Positions 31,884-41,181 are shown, numbered from the stretch's first letter. The stretch: 64,000 nucleotides of DNA from JABDCI01 sp964475835 (GCA_964475835.1 CAYYYL010000007.1:33633-97632), one strand, 5' to 3'. Translations and numbers: made by a program. Notes: generated from the letters alone by a model not told the origin.

Positions 31884-33904
31884 ACGCGACGAACGAGTCC
31901 GGTCCAGATGGTTTCAAGGATGAGGGTGGCGAGGCATGCAAGGAGAAGATACCACCAGAGGCGTTGTTGAAGGATCTCACTCAACCGGAGGCGGGCTCCC
32001 TCTTGCACGGCCTGGGGGGAATCCTTCCTCGCGGGTAGTTTCCACGATTCCGTGAGGTGGATGCCATCCGCAAAGGTGAGGACGGATTCGCGGGGAGGGG
32101 GATTGACGCTGATTTTTTGAACGGGGTCTTTATTTCCGTCGAGAAGAAGTTGATAGATTCCCGGTTCGAGTGGAGCGTGGATCTGCACGAAGTTCCCGGA
32201 GGGGACGAACTGTTCAAGGATGTGTTCTCCCCGGGCGATGGAGAGGGAGGCGGGATGACTGCCTGACGCAATGGGATGGGTGAAATGTTCTCCGGGTTCG
32301 AATGTTGTGGGGGCTGCATCGTCGGCGCGTGCGCACTGGAAGCAGAGGTCCAGGAAGGGCAGAAATGTGGGGTTGAGCGGCCAGTTGGTCTGATCGCGAT
32401 CCATGCCAAAGGTTGAGACAAACAGCTTTCCCCTTCCGGTGATCGACTGGAAGAAAAGGATGTCACCATCCTGGGAGAAGATCAGGGGAAGGGCCTGATT
32501 GGCCTGGAGGCGTGTGTGGTGAAGGACCCGGATGTCCATGAGGCTTCCATAGTCGCTGGAGAAGAAGGGTTGGAAGATGGGATGCCCTGCGTGGATGAAA
32601 TGGAAGTTTTGCGGCACGGAGGTGGATTCCTGGTGGGGTGAGACTTCAAATCCCAGTTCTCGCAGGGCGCCATGGATCACAGGTGTGCTTCGGTCGACAA
32701 AAAGGACCACCCCGAGGCCATTGCTGAGAAATTGCTGCACCAGATTTCGTGCATTCGGCGACTGGAGATATCCGCTTTCGATGCAGAGAACATCCTGGCC
32801 CAGGACCGAGACCTCGCCTTCGATCTCTGCGGGAGACAGGACGCGGGTGGTCCATCTTCCCTTCATGATTTCCGGTGAGAGCGCGAGTCGCAGGTAGGGG
32901 GAGTGGGCGGCGAGCAGCAATTTTCCCTCCTTCATGGGTTCCAGGGTGAAAAAGGCACGATTGTCCCCGGGAAGGGAATCCGGTTTCCCTTCCACCATGA
33001 CCTCTCCTTCCATCCATTGTTGTGGATCGGCTTCCCATTCCGCCTGGAGGGAGATTTTTGACGGTTGATTTTTCAGATCAATCTGACGATTGAAGATGAT
33101 CTGTCCGTTGACGCGCAGGATCACCGTACCGGAGGGACACTCTCCGCTGTGGTCGAGCTGGACTGTGAACTGGATCAGGGATTTGTCACCGTAGAAAAGG
33201 CGTGTGACCCGCGGGTTGGAGAGGGAGAGGTTCGGAAGCTCCCGGGTGGTGAATCCTGGAAAATCGAGGGTGACGTTTTCCAGAAAGGGAGGCACATTTG
33301 AGTGTTCCGACCATTGATTCTCCTGCTGGTCGCTGAGGAAGATGATGCGCTTTTGGGCTCCAAGCGACTCGGAGAGCAGGGTCTGGGCTTGGTTGAAGGC
33401 GGAGAGATACGATCCGCGCTGAAAGGTGGGTTTCATTTCCCGGACGGCACGGGCCTTTTCATCCCGGTCTGTTTGAAACCCGGCGATCAGACGGGGTTTG
33501 GATGTGAGCTCCACCACCGCGGCCTGAATGTCGGCATCCAGCCCTGCGAGTTCCTTCGAGAGGGAATCACGGGCATGCTGAAAGCGATCCTCCGCCTGCA
33601 TGCTGAATGTGTTGTCGATAATATAGACGCGACTTTCCTTCAGAAGAATGGGGTCCGCGTTTCGCAGAAACGGCCAGGCAAACCCCGAAAGGAGAAGGAG
33701 AAACGCTGCGATTCGGAGTAAAAAGAGCAGGATGTCACGCAGGCGGCGTGGGCTTTGCCGGGGCCTGGGTTGATCGTCCAGGAACCGTACCGCCGCGAAG
33801 GGTTGAATGTTCTTTTCCCGTTCCCGGCGCAGATGCAACCAGAAGGGGATGGCCAGACCCGCGGCGCCGAGAAAAAACCACGGATAGAGGAGGGAGAGGG
33901 TCAT
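31880..33904 (-). CDS. BatA N-terminal / VWA-like membrane protein
   Basis: A 674-residue protein. The N-terminus (LLYPWFFLGAAGLAIPFWLH, then basic RRE) and the second helix (DILLFLLRIAAFLLLLSGFA, about 57-76) are the BatA aerotolerance-type anchor. The following VWA domain starts YIIDNTFSM (97-102), where the canonical MIDAS DxSxS reads D-N-T-F-S, so metal binding is uncertain. The C-terminus ends in a membrane helix (WWYLLLACLATLILETIW). Bat proteins with MoxR are known from Bacteroides and Francisella stress-tolerance loci. It is coupled by overlap to the downstream coiled-coil gene. Confidence 0.85.
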   Translation of the reverse strand: MTLSLLYPWFFLGAAGLAIPFWLHLRREREKNIQPFAAVRFLDDQPRPRQSPRRLRDILLFLLRIAAFLLLLSGFAWPFLRNADPILLKESRVYIIDNTFSMQAEDRFQHARDSLSKELAGLDADIQAAVVELTSKPRLIAGFQTDRDEKARAVREMKPTFQRGSYLSAFNQAQTLLSESLGAQKRIIFLSDQQENQWSEHSNVPPFLENVTLDFPGFTTRELPNLSLSNPRVTRLFYGDKSLIQFTVQLDHSGECPSGTVILRVNGQIIFNRQIDLKNQPSKISLQAEWEADPQQWMEGEVMVEGKPDSLPGDNRAFFTLEPMKEGKLLLAAHSPYLRLALSPEIMKGRWTTRVLSPAEIEGEVSVLGQDVLCIESGYLQSPNARNLVQQFLSNGLGVVLFVDRSTPVIHGALRELGFEVSPHQESTSVPQNFHFIHAGHPIFQPFFSSDYGSLMDIRVLHHTRLQANQALPLIFSQDGDILFFQSITGRGKLFVSTFGMDRDQTNWPLNPTFLPFLDLCFQCARADDAAPTTFEPGEHFTHPIASGSHPASLSIARGEHILEQFVPSGNFVQIHAPLEPGIYQLLLDGNKDPVQKISVNPPPRESVLTFADGIHLTESWKLPARKDSPQAVQEGARLRLSEILQQRLWWYLLLACLATLILETIWTGLVRRV

Positions 33905-33911
33905 GGGCAGA

Positions 33912-34832
33912 TCACTTCAGCCTCCTTCGTGCCGAAAGGAATTGAGCGAGGGCATTCCAGGGATTGTCATCGGTGAGCGTGCGGAGATGAGATGCTTCCA
34001 CCTGTTGAAGGATTTCCTCATGCGCCTTCATGAAGGCGTTGAAACGTTGCAGATAGGTGTCACGCACCGCTCCGGGGGTAATGGCCCGCTTGTCGCTGCT
34101 TTCCAGGTCCTCAAAAATTTTGGGTTCCTTGAACGGAAAATCCGTTTCATCGCGGTCGAGTACATGAAACACAATCGTTTCGTGCCCCAGGAATCTCAGT
34201 TGTTTGAAGAGGGAGGCGACCTCGGATGCGGGCTCAAGAAGATCGGAAAACAGGAGGAGCACGCTGCGGCGGTGCACGAGGCGGGAGCTGTCGGTGAGGA
34301 GTCGGACAAGGCAGCAACCGCCGGAGGGGTGGAGACCTTCGAGGTGGCGGAGAAGTTGTCCGAATTGATTGGAGCGTTGCGAGGGACGCACAAAAATCGG
34401 GCCATCCGAACCGGAGGGGGGGGCGATGAGTCCCACGGCGTCATTTTGCTTCAGGAGAAGCCATGAGAGTGCGGCGGAAAGGACCCGGGCGTAGTCAAGT
34501 TTAGAGGCCCAGGCACGGTCGCCCTTATAAGCCATGGATGCGCTGGTATCGAGGACGATGTAGAATCGGACATTGGTCTCCTGATGAAATCGTTTGATGC
34601 AGAGCCGATCGCTTCGGGCATAGAGACGCCAGTCGATATGCCGGAGTTCGTCCCCCGGCTGATAGGCGCGATAGTCACTGAATTCGGAGCTGAATCCATG
34701 GAAGGGGCTTTGGTGTAGGCCGGCGAGAAAGCCCTCCACGATGTAACGGGCCTTCAGGTCGAGACTCGAGAGCGCCGCGAGTAGGTGCGGGTCGAACTTT
34801 TCGGCGAGGGATTGAACCGAGGAGGCCGCCAT
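33912..34832 (-). CDS. DUF58 protein (VWA-like MoxR partner)
   Basis: A 306-residue protein. FSSEFSDYRAYQPGDELRHI then DWRLYARSD is the diagnostic DUF58 motif. A VWA-like domain follows, with an intact DTSASM (MIDAS), LLLFSDLLEP and VFHVLDRDE. DUF58 proteins are the standard soluble partner of MoxR ATPases. The start at 34832 (MAASSVQSLAEKF) is chosen because it begins 4 bases after the moxR stop; the longer open frame runs back into moxR. No membrane segment is visible, so it should act in the cytoplasm with MoxR. Confidence 0.9.
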   Translation of the reverse strand: MAASSVQSLAEKFDPHLLAALSSLDLKARYIVEGFLAGLHQSPFHGFSSEFSDYRAYQPGDELRHIDWRLYARSDRLCIKRFHQETNVRFYIVLDTSASMAYKGDRAWASKLDYARVLSAALSWLLLKQNDAVGLIAPPSGSDGPIFVRPSQRSNQFGQLLRHLEGLHPSGGCCLVRLLTDSSRLVHRRSVLLLFSDLLEPASEVASLFKQLRFLGHETIVFHVLDRDETDFPFKEPKIFEDLESSDKRAITPGAVRDTYLQRFNAFMKAHEEILQQVEASHLRTLTDDNPWNALAQFLSARRRLK

Positions 34833-34836
34833 GGAC

Positions 34837-35850
34837 TCATGGACGTTGCGGAATCTGTTCGATGAGCATGTGAAGGATGTCCTCGATCGCCTTTCCCTCG
34901 GCGTCCGCGTGAAAACTGCGAATAATGCGATGACGAAGGATGAACGGGGCGAGGGCAGCCACATCCTCACAGGAGACATTGAACCGGCCCTGGCATGCGG
35001 CGCGAGCGCGTCCGGCAAGGATCAGGTTCTGACTCGCACGGGGGCTGGCACCCCAGCGCACCCAGCGTTTGATGTAGTCGGGTGCGGTGGAGTCGTTCGG
35101 TCGTGTGGCGCGAACGAGGCGTACCGCGTACTCCACCACGTTCGGTGCGGCGGGAATTCCGGCAATGGCATCACGAATTTGCAGAAGCTCGGCGCATTGC
35201 ATCAATTGCTGCAACTGGTCAAGCGGGGTGAATGAATGCTGCATGACAAGGCTTTGTTCATCCTTGGCGGAGGGGTAGGAGATGGGCAGCTCGAATAGAA
35301 AGCGGTCCAGCTGGGCTTCAGGAAGGGGATAGGTGCCCTCTTGTTCGATGGGGTTTTGCGTGGCCAGAACGATGAACGGTTCCGAAAGCTGGTACATTTT
35401 TCCGGCGACGGTGACCGTTTTTTCCTGCATGGCTTCAAGGAGCGCCGCCTGGGTTTTGGGAGGCGCGCGATTGATTTCATCGGCGAGGAGCACCTGGGTG
35501 AAAACGGGGCCTGGCATAAAAACAAATTTGCGATGCCCGGTGCCGGCGTCCTCCTCCAGCACCTCGGTTCCCGTGATATCTGAGGGCATCAGATCCGGTG
35601 TAAACTGGATGCGTGAAAAATGGAGTTCGAGAGTGCGGGCCAGGGCGTGGATGAGCAGCGTCTTGGCCAGTCCGGGGACTCCGACGAGCAGACAGTGTCC
35701 TCGGGAGAAAAGTGCGTAAAGCACGGCATCGACGGTGGCATCCTGGCCGACCACGACCTTTTGGATTTCCGTGCGGATTTGGGCGACTTTATGCGGAAGG
35801 GAGTCGAGAATTCGGGTGGGGTCATTCAGCGGGGGAGGTGTGGCGCTCAT
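34837..35850 (-). CDS. MoxR-family AAA+ ATPase
   Basis: A 337-residue AAA+ ATPase. Walker A is GVPGLAKT (57-64), with Ala for Gly as is usual in MoxR. Walker B is LLADEINRAPPKTQ, followed by ATQNPIEQEGTYPLPEAQLD (sensor 1 and arginine-finger region). The C-terminal lid has WGASPRASQNLILAGRARA. MoxR proteins act as chaperone-like ATPases for VWA-containing complexes. The start at 35850 (MSATPPPLND) gives the usual length; the frame open to 35949 extends into the preceding gene. The gene lies 13 bases behind the transglutaminase-like gene and 4 bases ahead of DUF58. Confidence 0.93.
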   Translation of the reverse strand: MSATPPPLNDPTRILDSLPHKVAQIRTEIQKVVVGQDATVDAVLYALFSRGHCLLVGVPGLAKTLLIHALARTLELHFSRIQFTPDLMPSDITGTEVLEEDAGTGHRKFVFMPGPVFTQVLLADEINRAPPKTQAALLEAMQEKTVTVAGKMYQLSEPFIVLATQNPIEQEGTYPLPEAQLDRFLFELPISYPSAKDEQSLVMQHSFTPLDQLQQLMQCAELLQIRDAIAGIPAAPNVVEYAVRLVRATRPNDSTAPDYIKRWVRWGASPRASQNLILAGRARAACQGRFNVSCEDVAALAPFILRHRIIRSFHADAEGKAIEDILHMLIEQIPQRP

Positions 35851-35863
35851 GGAGGGGGATGGA

Positions 35864-38488
35864 TTACAGGATAATGCCCTGGGAAAGGTTTTCGAGAAAA
35901 GAACGAAGCTGGCTCTGAAAAAGATCGACTTGTGAAGCAGGAATTTCACTGGAGGTGAGGTTCACTTCGAGGTGCGCCTTGAGGAGATTCGCGGATGGAT
36001 GCTCCCAGGTGATTTTCCACTGGAGGGGAGTGCCGCCGCCTTGAAGCACGGGAAGAGGGGAGGTGGGTGATAGGGCGGAGGGGAACTCGATTTCCACCGT
36101 CTGCTCCATGCGCAGGGGATACCCTTGATGAAGCATCATCGCACCCGTGCGTCGATGAAGGGCCTGGGTCCATTCGACAGGAAACCAGAACGGCGCCTTC
36201 AGGAGCACCCCATGATGGGGGATGGAGGTGAGGATTCCCTGCACAAAGTCGCCTTCCCCATCAAAGCTAAAGGTCGAATCCAGATCGGAAATTGGGGAAT
36301 GGGTTTGTTTCCGAAGCGCGAAAACCCCGGTGGACGGTTGCATGTCTCCCGTTACGAGCAGGGTGTTGGAGGAGTCTGCGCGCATCTGCCGGGCCCTTGA
36401 ACGCAGGGCGTAGTCCGGGAAGCCTTTGGTGGTGACATGGAAGGTTCCGCTGCATGAGGGTTGCGAAGGCTGGCATTTGAGATGAGTTTCCCACTGGATG
36501 AGATGATCCGCGGGTTGGGGCAGGGGAAGCTGGGTGAGATTTTTTGTCTCCTCGGCGATCACGAGCACCTTCCGTCCCGGGTCACCTGGAGGCAGCATGC
36601 CGAATCGGCAGACATCATCGGTGGTATCGATCCAAAGGGTCTCCTTTCCGAGTTGAACACGTGAAATGGCATGATTGAACGGGGAACCTGGTACGGATTC
36701 GACGGCCTGGGTGAAGCGCGGGACGAGCACGAGGGTGGCGGGAATTCGAACGGCTTTTAAAAGGGTATTGAAGAGGTTGGCCTTGTCCTTGCAGTCGCCA
36801 TAGCGATGTTGGAGGACATTGGCGGCAGCATGGGGACGGAGGGCGTTCACCCCCAGGGGAACGGAAACATAGCGAAGGCCTGTGACGAAATTGTAAATTC
36901 TCGCCACTTTCTCCCGGTCCGTGGACGCGTCCCGGGTGAGTTTGTCTGCTTCAGCCTGGATTTCTGGGGTCACCTCATTCGCAAATCGGATGAGACGCGC
37001 ATACCAGGCGGTCATGGCATTCCAATCCGGGAAAGTGGAGAGCGCAAGCTGCGCGACTTGATAGGAGGGAAGCACTTCGCGTGTCTGGGCCGGGAGTTGG
37101 GTGAAATGCCAGCTGTAAGTGGTGCCGTAGGAACTCTGCTGGACCTGGGGATCCACCGAAGGCCACTCCATCCATGCAAAATGGAAGGCCGCTTCCTTGG
37201 GGACCTGGATGCTCAGGGAGGAGTCCATGCACGGGGCCTCCTGCAGGAGGGGAATCTCCATGGAAATGAACGGGAGGGGAAACTGTTTTTGCTCCCGCTT
37301 GAGATGAATTCTGAGGATGGATCCCGGGGCGATGCCGGGAAAGGAGAACATCTTTTGGGCGGGTCCTGTCTCGTCGCCCACCTTTTCGGAGGGAGCTTCA
37401 CGGATGGCATCGGGATCGAGTCGAAGCAAGGTGCCGTCGGAATGACGGATTTCACAATCAAGGAACGTCAGATTTTCCCCGGGAGGTGAGAAACTGAACT
37501 GCAAATCGCCCGCTTTTTCCCCCTCCCTGGTCAGAATCTGGAGGAAGACCTCGCTTTCGGTGACCTGACTGTTATTGGACCCGATCGTGGTTTGAAACTC
37601 ATGTCGGAGCATGACGGTGTCGGAGTCGGGGTATTGTCGGGGATCAACCGGTTTGATGCGGTCCCAGATTTCAGCCGGTGCTTGATTGGTGGTGATGTTG
37701 GGATCGCCACCGGATGGGATTGGGGACGGCGGGTCCCCCGCCGTTTCCGAATGCGGCGAGGATTCCTGGATGAGCCTTCGGGCGGTTCGTTGGGGGAGCC
37801 AGATTGTGGGCTCCTCGGTTCGCACCAGATGCCGGTCCTCATACCATGAGTTTACCGAAGTCGCCCAGGATTGAGAGAGGAACGGAAATTCTCCCCCGGG
37901 ATTTGAATGGAAGAGTTTAAAAAACAGGGAAGCCCCAATGGGATCCCCTCCCAACATGGTGTCATTCTCCGTAGTGAGCGCCTCCCTTCCCGTCGAGTGA
38001 AGCACCCGTGCAAACGATCCGCTTCCGCGGAAGAAAAGAATCCAACGGGAAGGGGATTTGATGGCGAATGCATGGAGATCACCGGGGGTGATGCGCGGTC
38101 CCTTGACATGAAACACAGGATCCCGCCCCTGCACACCTCCGTGGCCCCACATAAACACCACCATGGGGTCGGTGCTGTTGGAGAGAGAGGCACCGAGTTG
38201 GAGAAAGGCGTCCCGCGAGGCTGGGAGTTGGCGGATTTTGAATTTGTGGTTCGGGAGTGAGGACTCGGGAGAGTCGCTCAGGATGACCACTTCAGAGGGT
38301 GGTGTCGTCTGAAGGTCCAGGGCGTCCAGACAGGTTCGACGCTGTTCCAAAAAAAGCTGCTCATTCTCAACATCCCCGGGAACCCCCGAAAAAAGAATCA
38401 CACGTGAGTTCGGGGGGATCAAAGCGGACGGCAGATCCGTGGCGGAGAGAGGAATCCAGGCGAAAAGGATGAAACAGAGCCGCCACAT
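35864..38488 (-). CDS. DUF3857/transglutaminase-like protein with cysteine-less caspase/C13-like domain
   Basis: An 874-residue secreted protein (signal peptide MWRLCFILFAWIPLSA). The N-terminal 230 residues look like a caspase/legumain (C13) fold: VVFMWGHGG (His 116) and then WILFFRGSGSF (149-159), where the catalytic Cys of the CxSGS pattern is missing. A DUF3857 domain follows (about 285-460). A transglutaminase-like domain comes next (about 490-640) with its triad intact: Cys 566 in RYGDCKDKANL, His 606 in PFNHAI and Asp 621 in WIDTTDD. A beta-rich C-terminus completes it. It is the first gene of the MoxR operon. Transglutaminase activity or cysteine protease activity in the periplasm is possible; the N-terminal domain should be a binding module. 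Confidence 0.8.
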   Translation of the reverse strand: MWRLCFILFAWIPLSATDLPSALIPPNSRVILFSGVPGDVENEQLFLEQRRTCLDALDLQTTPPSEVVILSDSPESSLPNHKFKIRQLPASRDAFLQLGASLSNSTDPMVVFMWGHGGVQGRDPVFHVKGPRITPGDLHAFAIKSPSRWILFFRGSGSFARVLHSTGREALTTENDTMLGGDPIGASLFFKLFHSNPGGEFPFLSQSWATSVNSWYEDRHLVRTEEPTIWLPQRTARRLIQESSPHSETAGDPPSPIPSGGDPNITTNQAPAEIWDRIKPVDPRQYPDSDTVMLRHEFQTTIGSNNSQVTESEVFLQILTREGEKAGDLQFSFSPPGENLTFLDCEIRHSDGTLLRLDPDAIREAPSEKVGDETGPAQKMFSFPGIAPGSILRIHLKREQKQFPLPFISMEIPLLQEAPCMDSSLSIQVPKEAAFHFAWMEWPSVDPQVQQSSYGTTYSWHFTQLPAQTREVLPSYQVAQLALSTFPDWNAMTAWYARLIRFANEVTPEIQAEADKLTRDASTDREKVARIYNFVTGLRYVSVPLGVNALRPHAAANVLQHRYGDCKDKANLFNTLLKAVRIPATLVLVPRFTQAVESVPGSPFNHAISRVQLGKETLWIDTTDDVCRFGMLPPGDPGRKVLVIAEETKNLTQLPLPQPADHLIQWETHLKCQPSQPSCSGTFHVTTKGFPDYALRSRARQMRADSSNTLLVTGDMQPSTGVFALRKQTHSPISDLDSTFSFDGEGDFVQGILTSIPHHGVLLKAPFWFPVEWTQALHRRTGAMMLHQGYPLRMEQTVEIEFPSALSPTSPLPVLQGGGTPLQWKITWEHPSANLLKAHLEVNLTSSEIPASQVDLFQSQLRSFLENLSQGIIL

Positions 38489-38585
38489 GGGAGTGCTGTG
38501 ACTGTATCATAGTGACGTGCGATGTCCACGGCTTGCGTATCATGGGGGCGATGGCCTGAAAAGTCGACCGGCTGCGGGCAGGCTG

Positions 38586-39755
38586 TCAGCTCGAAAGGAT
38601 TCTTTGGAGGTTTCGGGCGGAATCAAAATATTCCACCGCGCAGTCACGGGCGATTTTGGAGAGTGAATCCCAATCCCGTATTACCCGGCGCACCGCTTCT
38701 ACGGCCTCGTCCAGGTTATTGACCCATAAAAATCCCGATTCCCCGGGCAAATGGGCACAGGCGCGGGTGTCTTCCGTGATCACGGGTCTGCCTGTGGCGA
38801 GGAATGCGGCGGCACGATCGCTGACCCAGCCTGTTTTCCAGAGTAGATCGAGTCCCTTGCAAGCCGTAAACTCGGCGGTGGCCCCGGCGATGTATCGACG
38901 ATATTGATGCGGGGTGGAAGCTACATTATGGGGATGAATCCATTTCCATCCCAGTTTCTGGATTCGTTCCCGTTCCGGATCATCCGCATTGAGATTCATG
39001 GCGAGCTCCATTTCAACCTCAGGCACACGTGAGGGGAGCGTCATGTACCGGGCAAAGGCCACCTGTTTGGAGAAATCGGGATATTCTCCCCCAATCTCGA
39101 TTCCCTGGTGCCAGTACCACTGGCCGATGGTGGTGAAACGGGGAGCGGCGGGTTTCGCCGCCGGGCGATGGAGTTCCGTGTCGACGAGGGGATAAAAGGT
39201 TTTCCACGACACGGGTTGCTTCGGAAGGGTGCAATCGGGTCCGTTTTTATTGAGTCCGATCGTCCAGAATTCATGATGATACGATTGACCCATTTCAATC
39301 CGGGGCATCCAGTAGGAGATTTCCGAAGGGTCGAGATCGCAGTAGATGCGACGTTCGAAATCGAGAACCAAAGGGGGATGGAGTGAATGACTTAGGTTCA
39401 GCAGGATGGTGGGGCCGGCGAGTTTTTGCTGGAGGACGGATTTTGACATTCCGTGGCACACCATTTGGGAAAGATCATGCGCATCGTCGGGAGAGGTTTG
39501 ATGGAGCAGGCAATAGTTCCGATCCAGACCATGCTCGGAGAGATGCTTTTTGAACGCCTGGATATGTTCCGCGTCGGATACCGGGTTGGGTGTGGCCGGC
39601 ATCAATTCGAGCCAGACACAGGAAAGACCGAGGCGCTGAAGGCCTTTCAACCATTGCAAGGGGACGGAGAAATTGCCCCCACCAAGTCGATATTTTGCGG
39701 CGAAACCGCACCCCACGAACACCGTGGTATCCTGAAGTTTTCTTTGAAGGTTCAT
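38586..39755 (-). CDS. Glycosyltransferase-like protein
   Basis: A 389-residue protein with a GT-B-like build: KYRLGGGNFSVPLQWLKGLQ near the N-terminus and a C-terminal half with TACKGLDLLWKTGWVSDRAA, FLATGRPVITEDTRA and FLWVNNLDEAVEAVRRV. These are reminiscent of nucleotide-sugar-binding segments of the CgeB/GT4-like families. The start at 39755 is chosen because its ATG overlaps the stop of the upstream LbH gene (ATGA), implying translational coupling. It probably adds a sugar to a surface glycan; the donor and acceptor are unknown. Confidence 0.65.
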   Translation of the reverse strand: MNLQRKLQDTTVFVGCGFAAKYRLGGGNFSVPLQWLKGLQRLGLSCVWLELMPATPNPVSDAEHIQAFKKHLSEHGLDRNYCLLHQTSPDDAHDLSQMVCHGMSKSVLQQKLAGPTILLNLSHSLHPPLVLDFERRIYCDLDPSEISYWMPRIEMGQSYHHEFWTIGLNKNGPDCTLPKQPVSWKTFYPLVDTELHRPAAKPAAPRFTTIGQWYWHQGIEIGGEYPDFSKQVAFARYMTLPSRVPEVEMELAMNLNADDPERERIQKLGWKWIHPHNVASTPHQYRRYIAGATAEFTACKGLDLLWKTGWVSDRAAAFLATGRPVITEDTRACAHLPGESGFLWVNNLDEAVEAVRRVIRDWDSLSKIARDCAVEYFDSARNLQRILSS

Positions 39756-40435
39756 CCCGCGCGCCGCGAGGTGATGAGGTGTTCCTGCTTCAGTTTGACG
39801 ATCGATCCCGGAGGACAGACCCCGCGCCACGAGACTCCCGGATAGAGCAAGGATTTGCGTCCGAGGATGGACCCTGGATTCAGAACGCAGTGACAACCCG
39901 CTTCGGAAAAATCCCCAAGGACGGCACCGAACTTGCGGAGACCGGAATCCAGTTTCCCCTGTTCTGAAATGACCTCCACGTTGCCGGAGGTCAATTTGAG
40001 ATTGGAAAGCGTGACACCCGAACCAAGGTGGGTTTTGTAACCCAGAATGGAATCCCCCACGTAGGCGAAGTGGGGTACCTGCACGGCATTGAAGAGGATC
40101 GAGTTTTTGAATTCACAACTGTTGCCGACCACACACTTGTCTCCGACGATCACATTCCCCCGGATGTAGGCGCCCTGCCGGATCACGCATTGCTGTCCGA
40201 TCCATGCAGGTCCTTGGATGTAGGCATTGGGTTCCACCACGGTTCCCTCACCGATGAAGATGGGGCCTTCGAGAACGGCGTGGGGCGATACCTTGCCGAG
40301 GCATTGGGGTTTCAGGTTTTTTTCCAGGTAGTCCTTGATTCGGGGCAGGGCTTCCCAGGGATGTCGGCATCCCTCGAACAATGCCGTGTGTTCGGTCTGC
40401 GCGAGGTCGAGAAGATCGGAAACAAGCAAGGTCAT
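39752..40435 (-). CDS. Left-handed beta-helix protein, GlmU C-terminal-like
   Basis: A 227-residue protein. After a short helical start (SDLLDLAQTEHTALFEG and PRIKDYLEKN), hexapeptide repeats form a left-handed beta helix (GPIFIGEGTVVEPNAYIQGP, VIRQGAYIRGNVIVGDKC, LGSGVTLSNLKL). This corresponds to the acetyltransferase half of GlmU/GlgC-type nucleotidyltransferases without the nucleotidyltransferase domain. It could acetylate a sugar nucleotide used by the glycosyltransferase gene that overlaps its end, or be a scaffold. The long alternate-frame reads in this region are shadows. Confidence 0.78.
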   Translation of the reverse strand: MTLLVSDLLDLAQTEHTALFEGCRHPWEALPRIKDYLEKNLKPQCLGKVSPHAVLEGPIFIGEGTVVEPNAYIQGPAWIGQQCVIRQGAYIRGNVIVGDKCVVGNSCEFKNSILFNAVQVPHFAYVGDSILGYKTHLGSGVTLSNLKLTSGNVEVISEQGKLDSGLRKFGAVLGDFSEAGCHCVLNPGSILGRKSLLYPGVSWRGVCPPGSIVKLKQEHLITSRRAG

Positions 40436-40494
40436 GTGAATCTCAGTTTAAAGTCTTGTTCTGGATCAAGTCTACAACTCTCAACTCGCTGCTC

Positions 40495-41181
40495 TCAACT
40501 CTCAACTGGGGGCAACTCTTTGACGATCGTCGTCAAAAATAGTTCCTTATCCAGTCTGCCCTCGTATTTGGAGACCTTCTTTTTATCGACCACCTTCCAG
40601 CCGAGGTATTCGTAGACGCGTTCCGTCCGGCGGCTTTCATAGGTGATCATCTGGCCGTAGACCCGGGGCACCTTGTGCGCGCGGAGATTCTCCAGCATCG
40701 TGACGACGAGATCCCGAGCGATGCCCATTTTTCTGTGTTCTTTGACGGAGTTGAAATGGAAGTGGGCGGCATTTTGGGGGGCGACAGGGTTTTCTCTCCA
40801 TCCCCGGGTGATGATCCATTTTAGAAATTTTCGGGATCGTGCGTCGTACTGTCCTGTAAGGAAACGAAACGTGGATTTGAAAAACAAACGGAGGTTGTTC
40901 CACCACCCCCAGACCCGATAGAGATGCCAGCGTTTGCAGGAGAGGAGATATCCCACCACCACACCATCCTTTTCCCCGACCCACGAGGATTCGGGTTCCA
41001 CATCGGTGTAGTAACGGGTGAGGTAGTCGGCGAAGAGGTCCCGGTCGCCAAACACTTCATCAATCGGATTACCCAGAAATCCGGTTTCGCAGCAGATGTG
41101 CCGGATGCGTTCGCGATCCCTGGGGTGGAAGGGGCGGGTGATGTAGTCCGGATCTCTGGTCCGTTGGTCGAGAGGTCGCAT
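40495..41181 (-). CDS. GNAT-family N-acetyltransferase
   Basis: A 228-residue protein. HFHFNSVKEHRKMGIARDLV contains the acetyl-CoA-binding pattern of motif A (here RKMGIA), preceded by VGEKDGVVVGYLLS. RVYGQMITYESRRTERVYEY and LGWKVVDKK form motif B. An extra segment (about 80-130) contains WGWWNNLRLFFKSTFRF. The substrate is unknown. It is 59 bases upstream of the LbH gene on the same strand, and the three genes may form a surface-glycan operon. Confidence 0.8.
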   Translation of the reverse strand: MRPLDQRTRDPDYITRPFHPRDRERIRHICCETGFLGNPIDEVFGDRDLFADYLTRYYTDVEPESSWVGEKDGVVVGYLLSCKRWHLYRVWGWWNNLRLFFKSTFRFLTGQYDARSRKFLKWIITRGWRENPVAPQNAAHFHFNSVKEHRKMGIARDLVVTMLENLRAHKVPRVYGQMITYESRRTERVYEYLGWKVVDKKKVSKYEGRLDKELFLTTIVKELPPVES

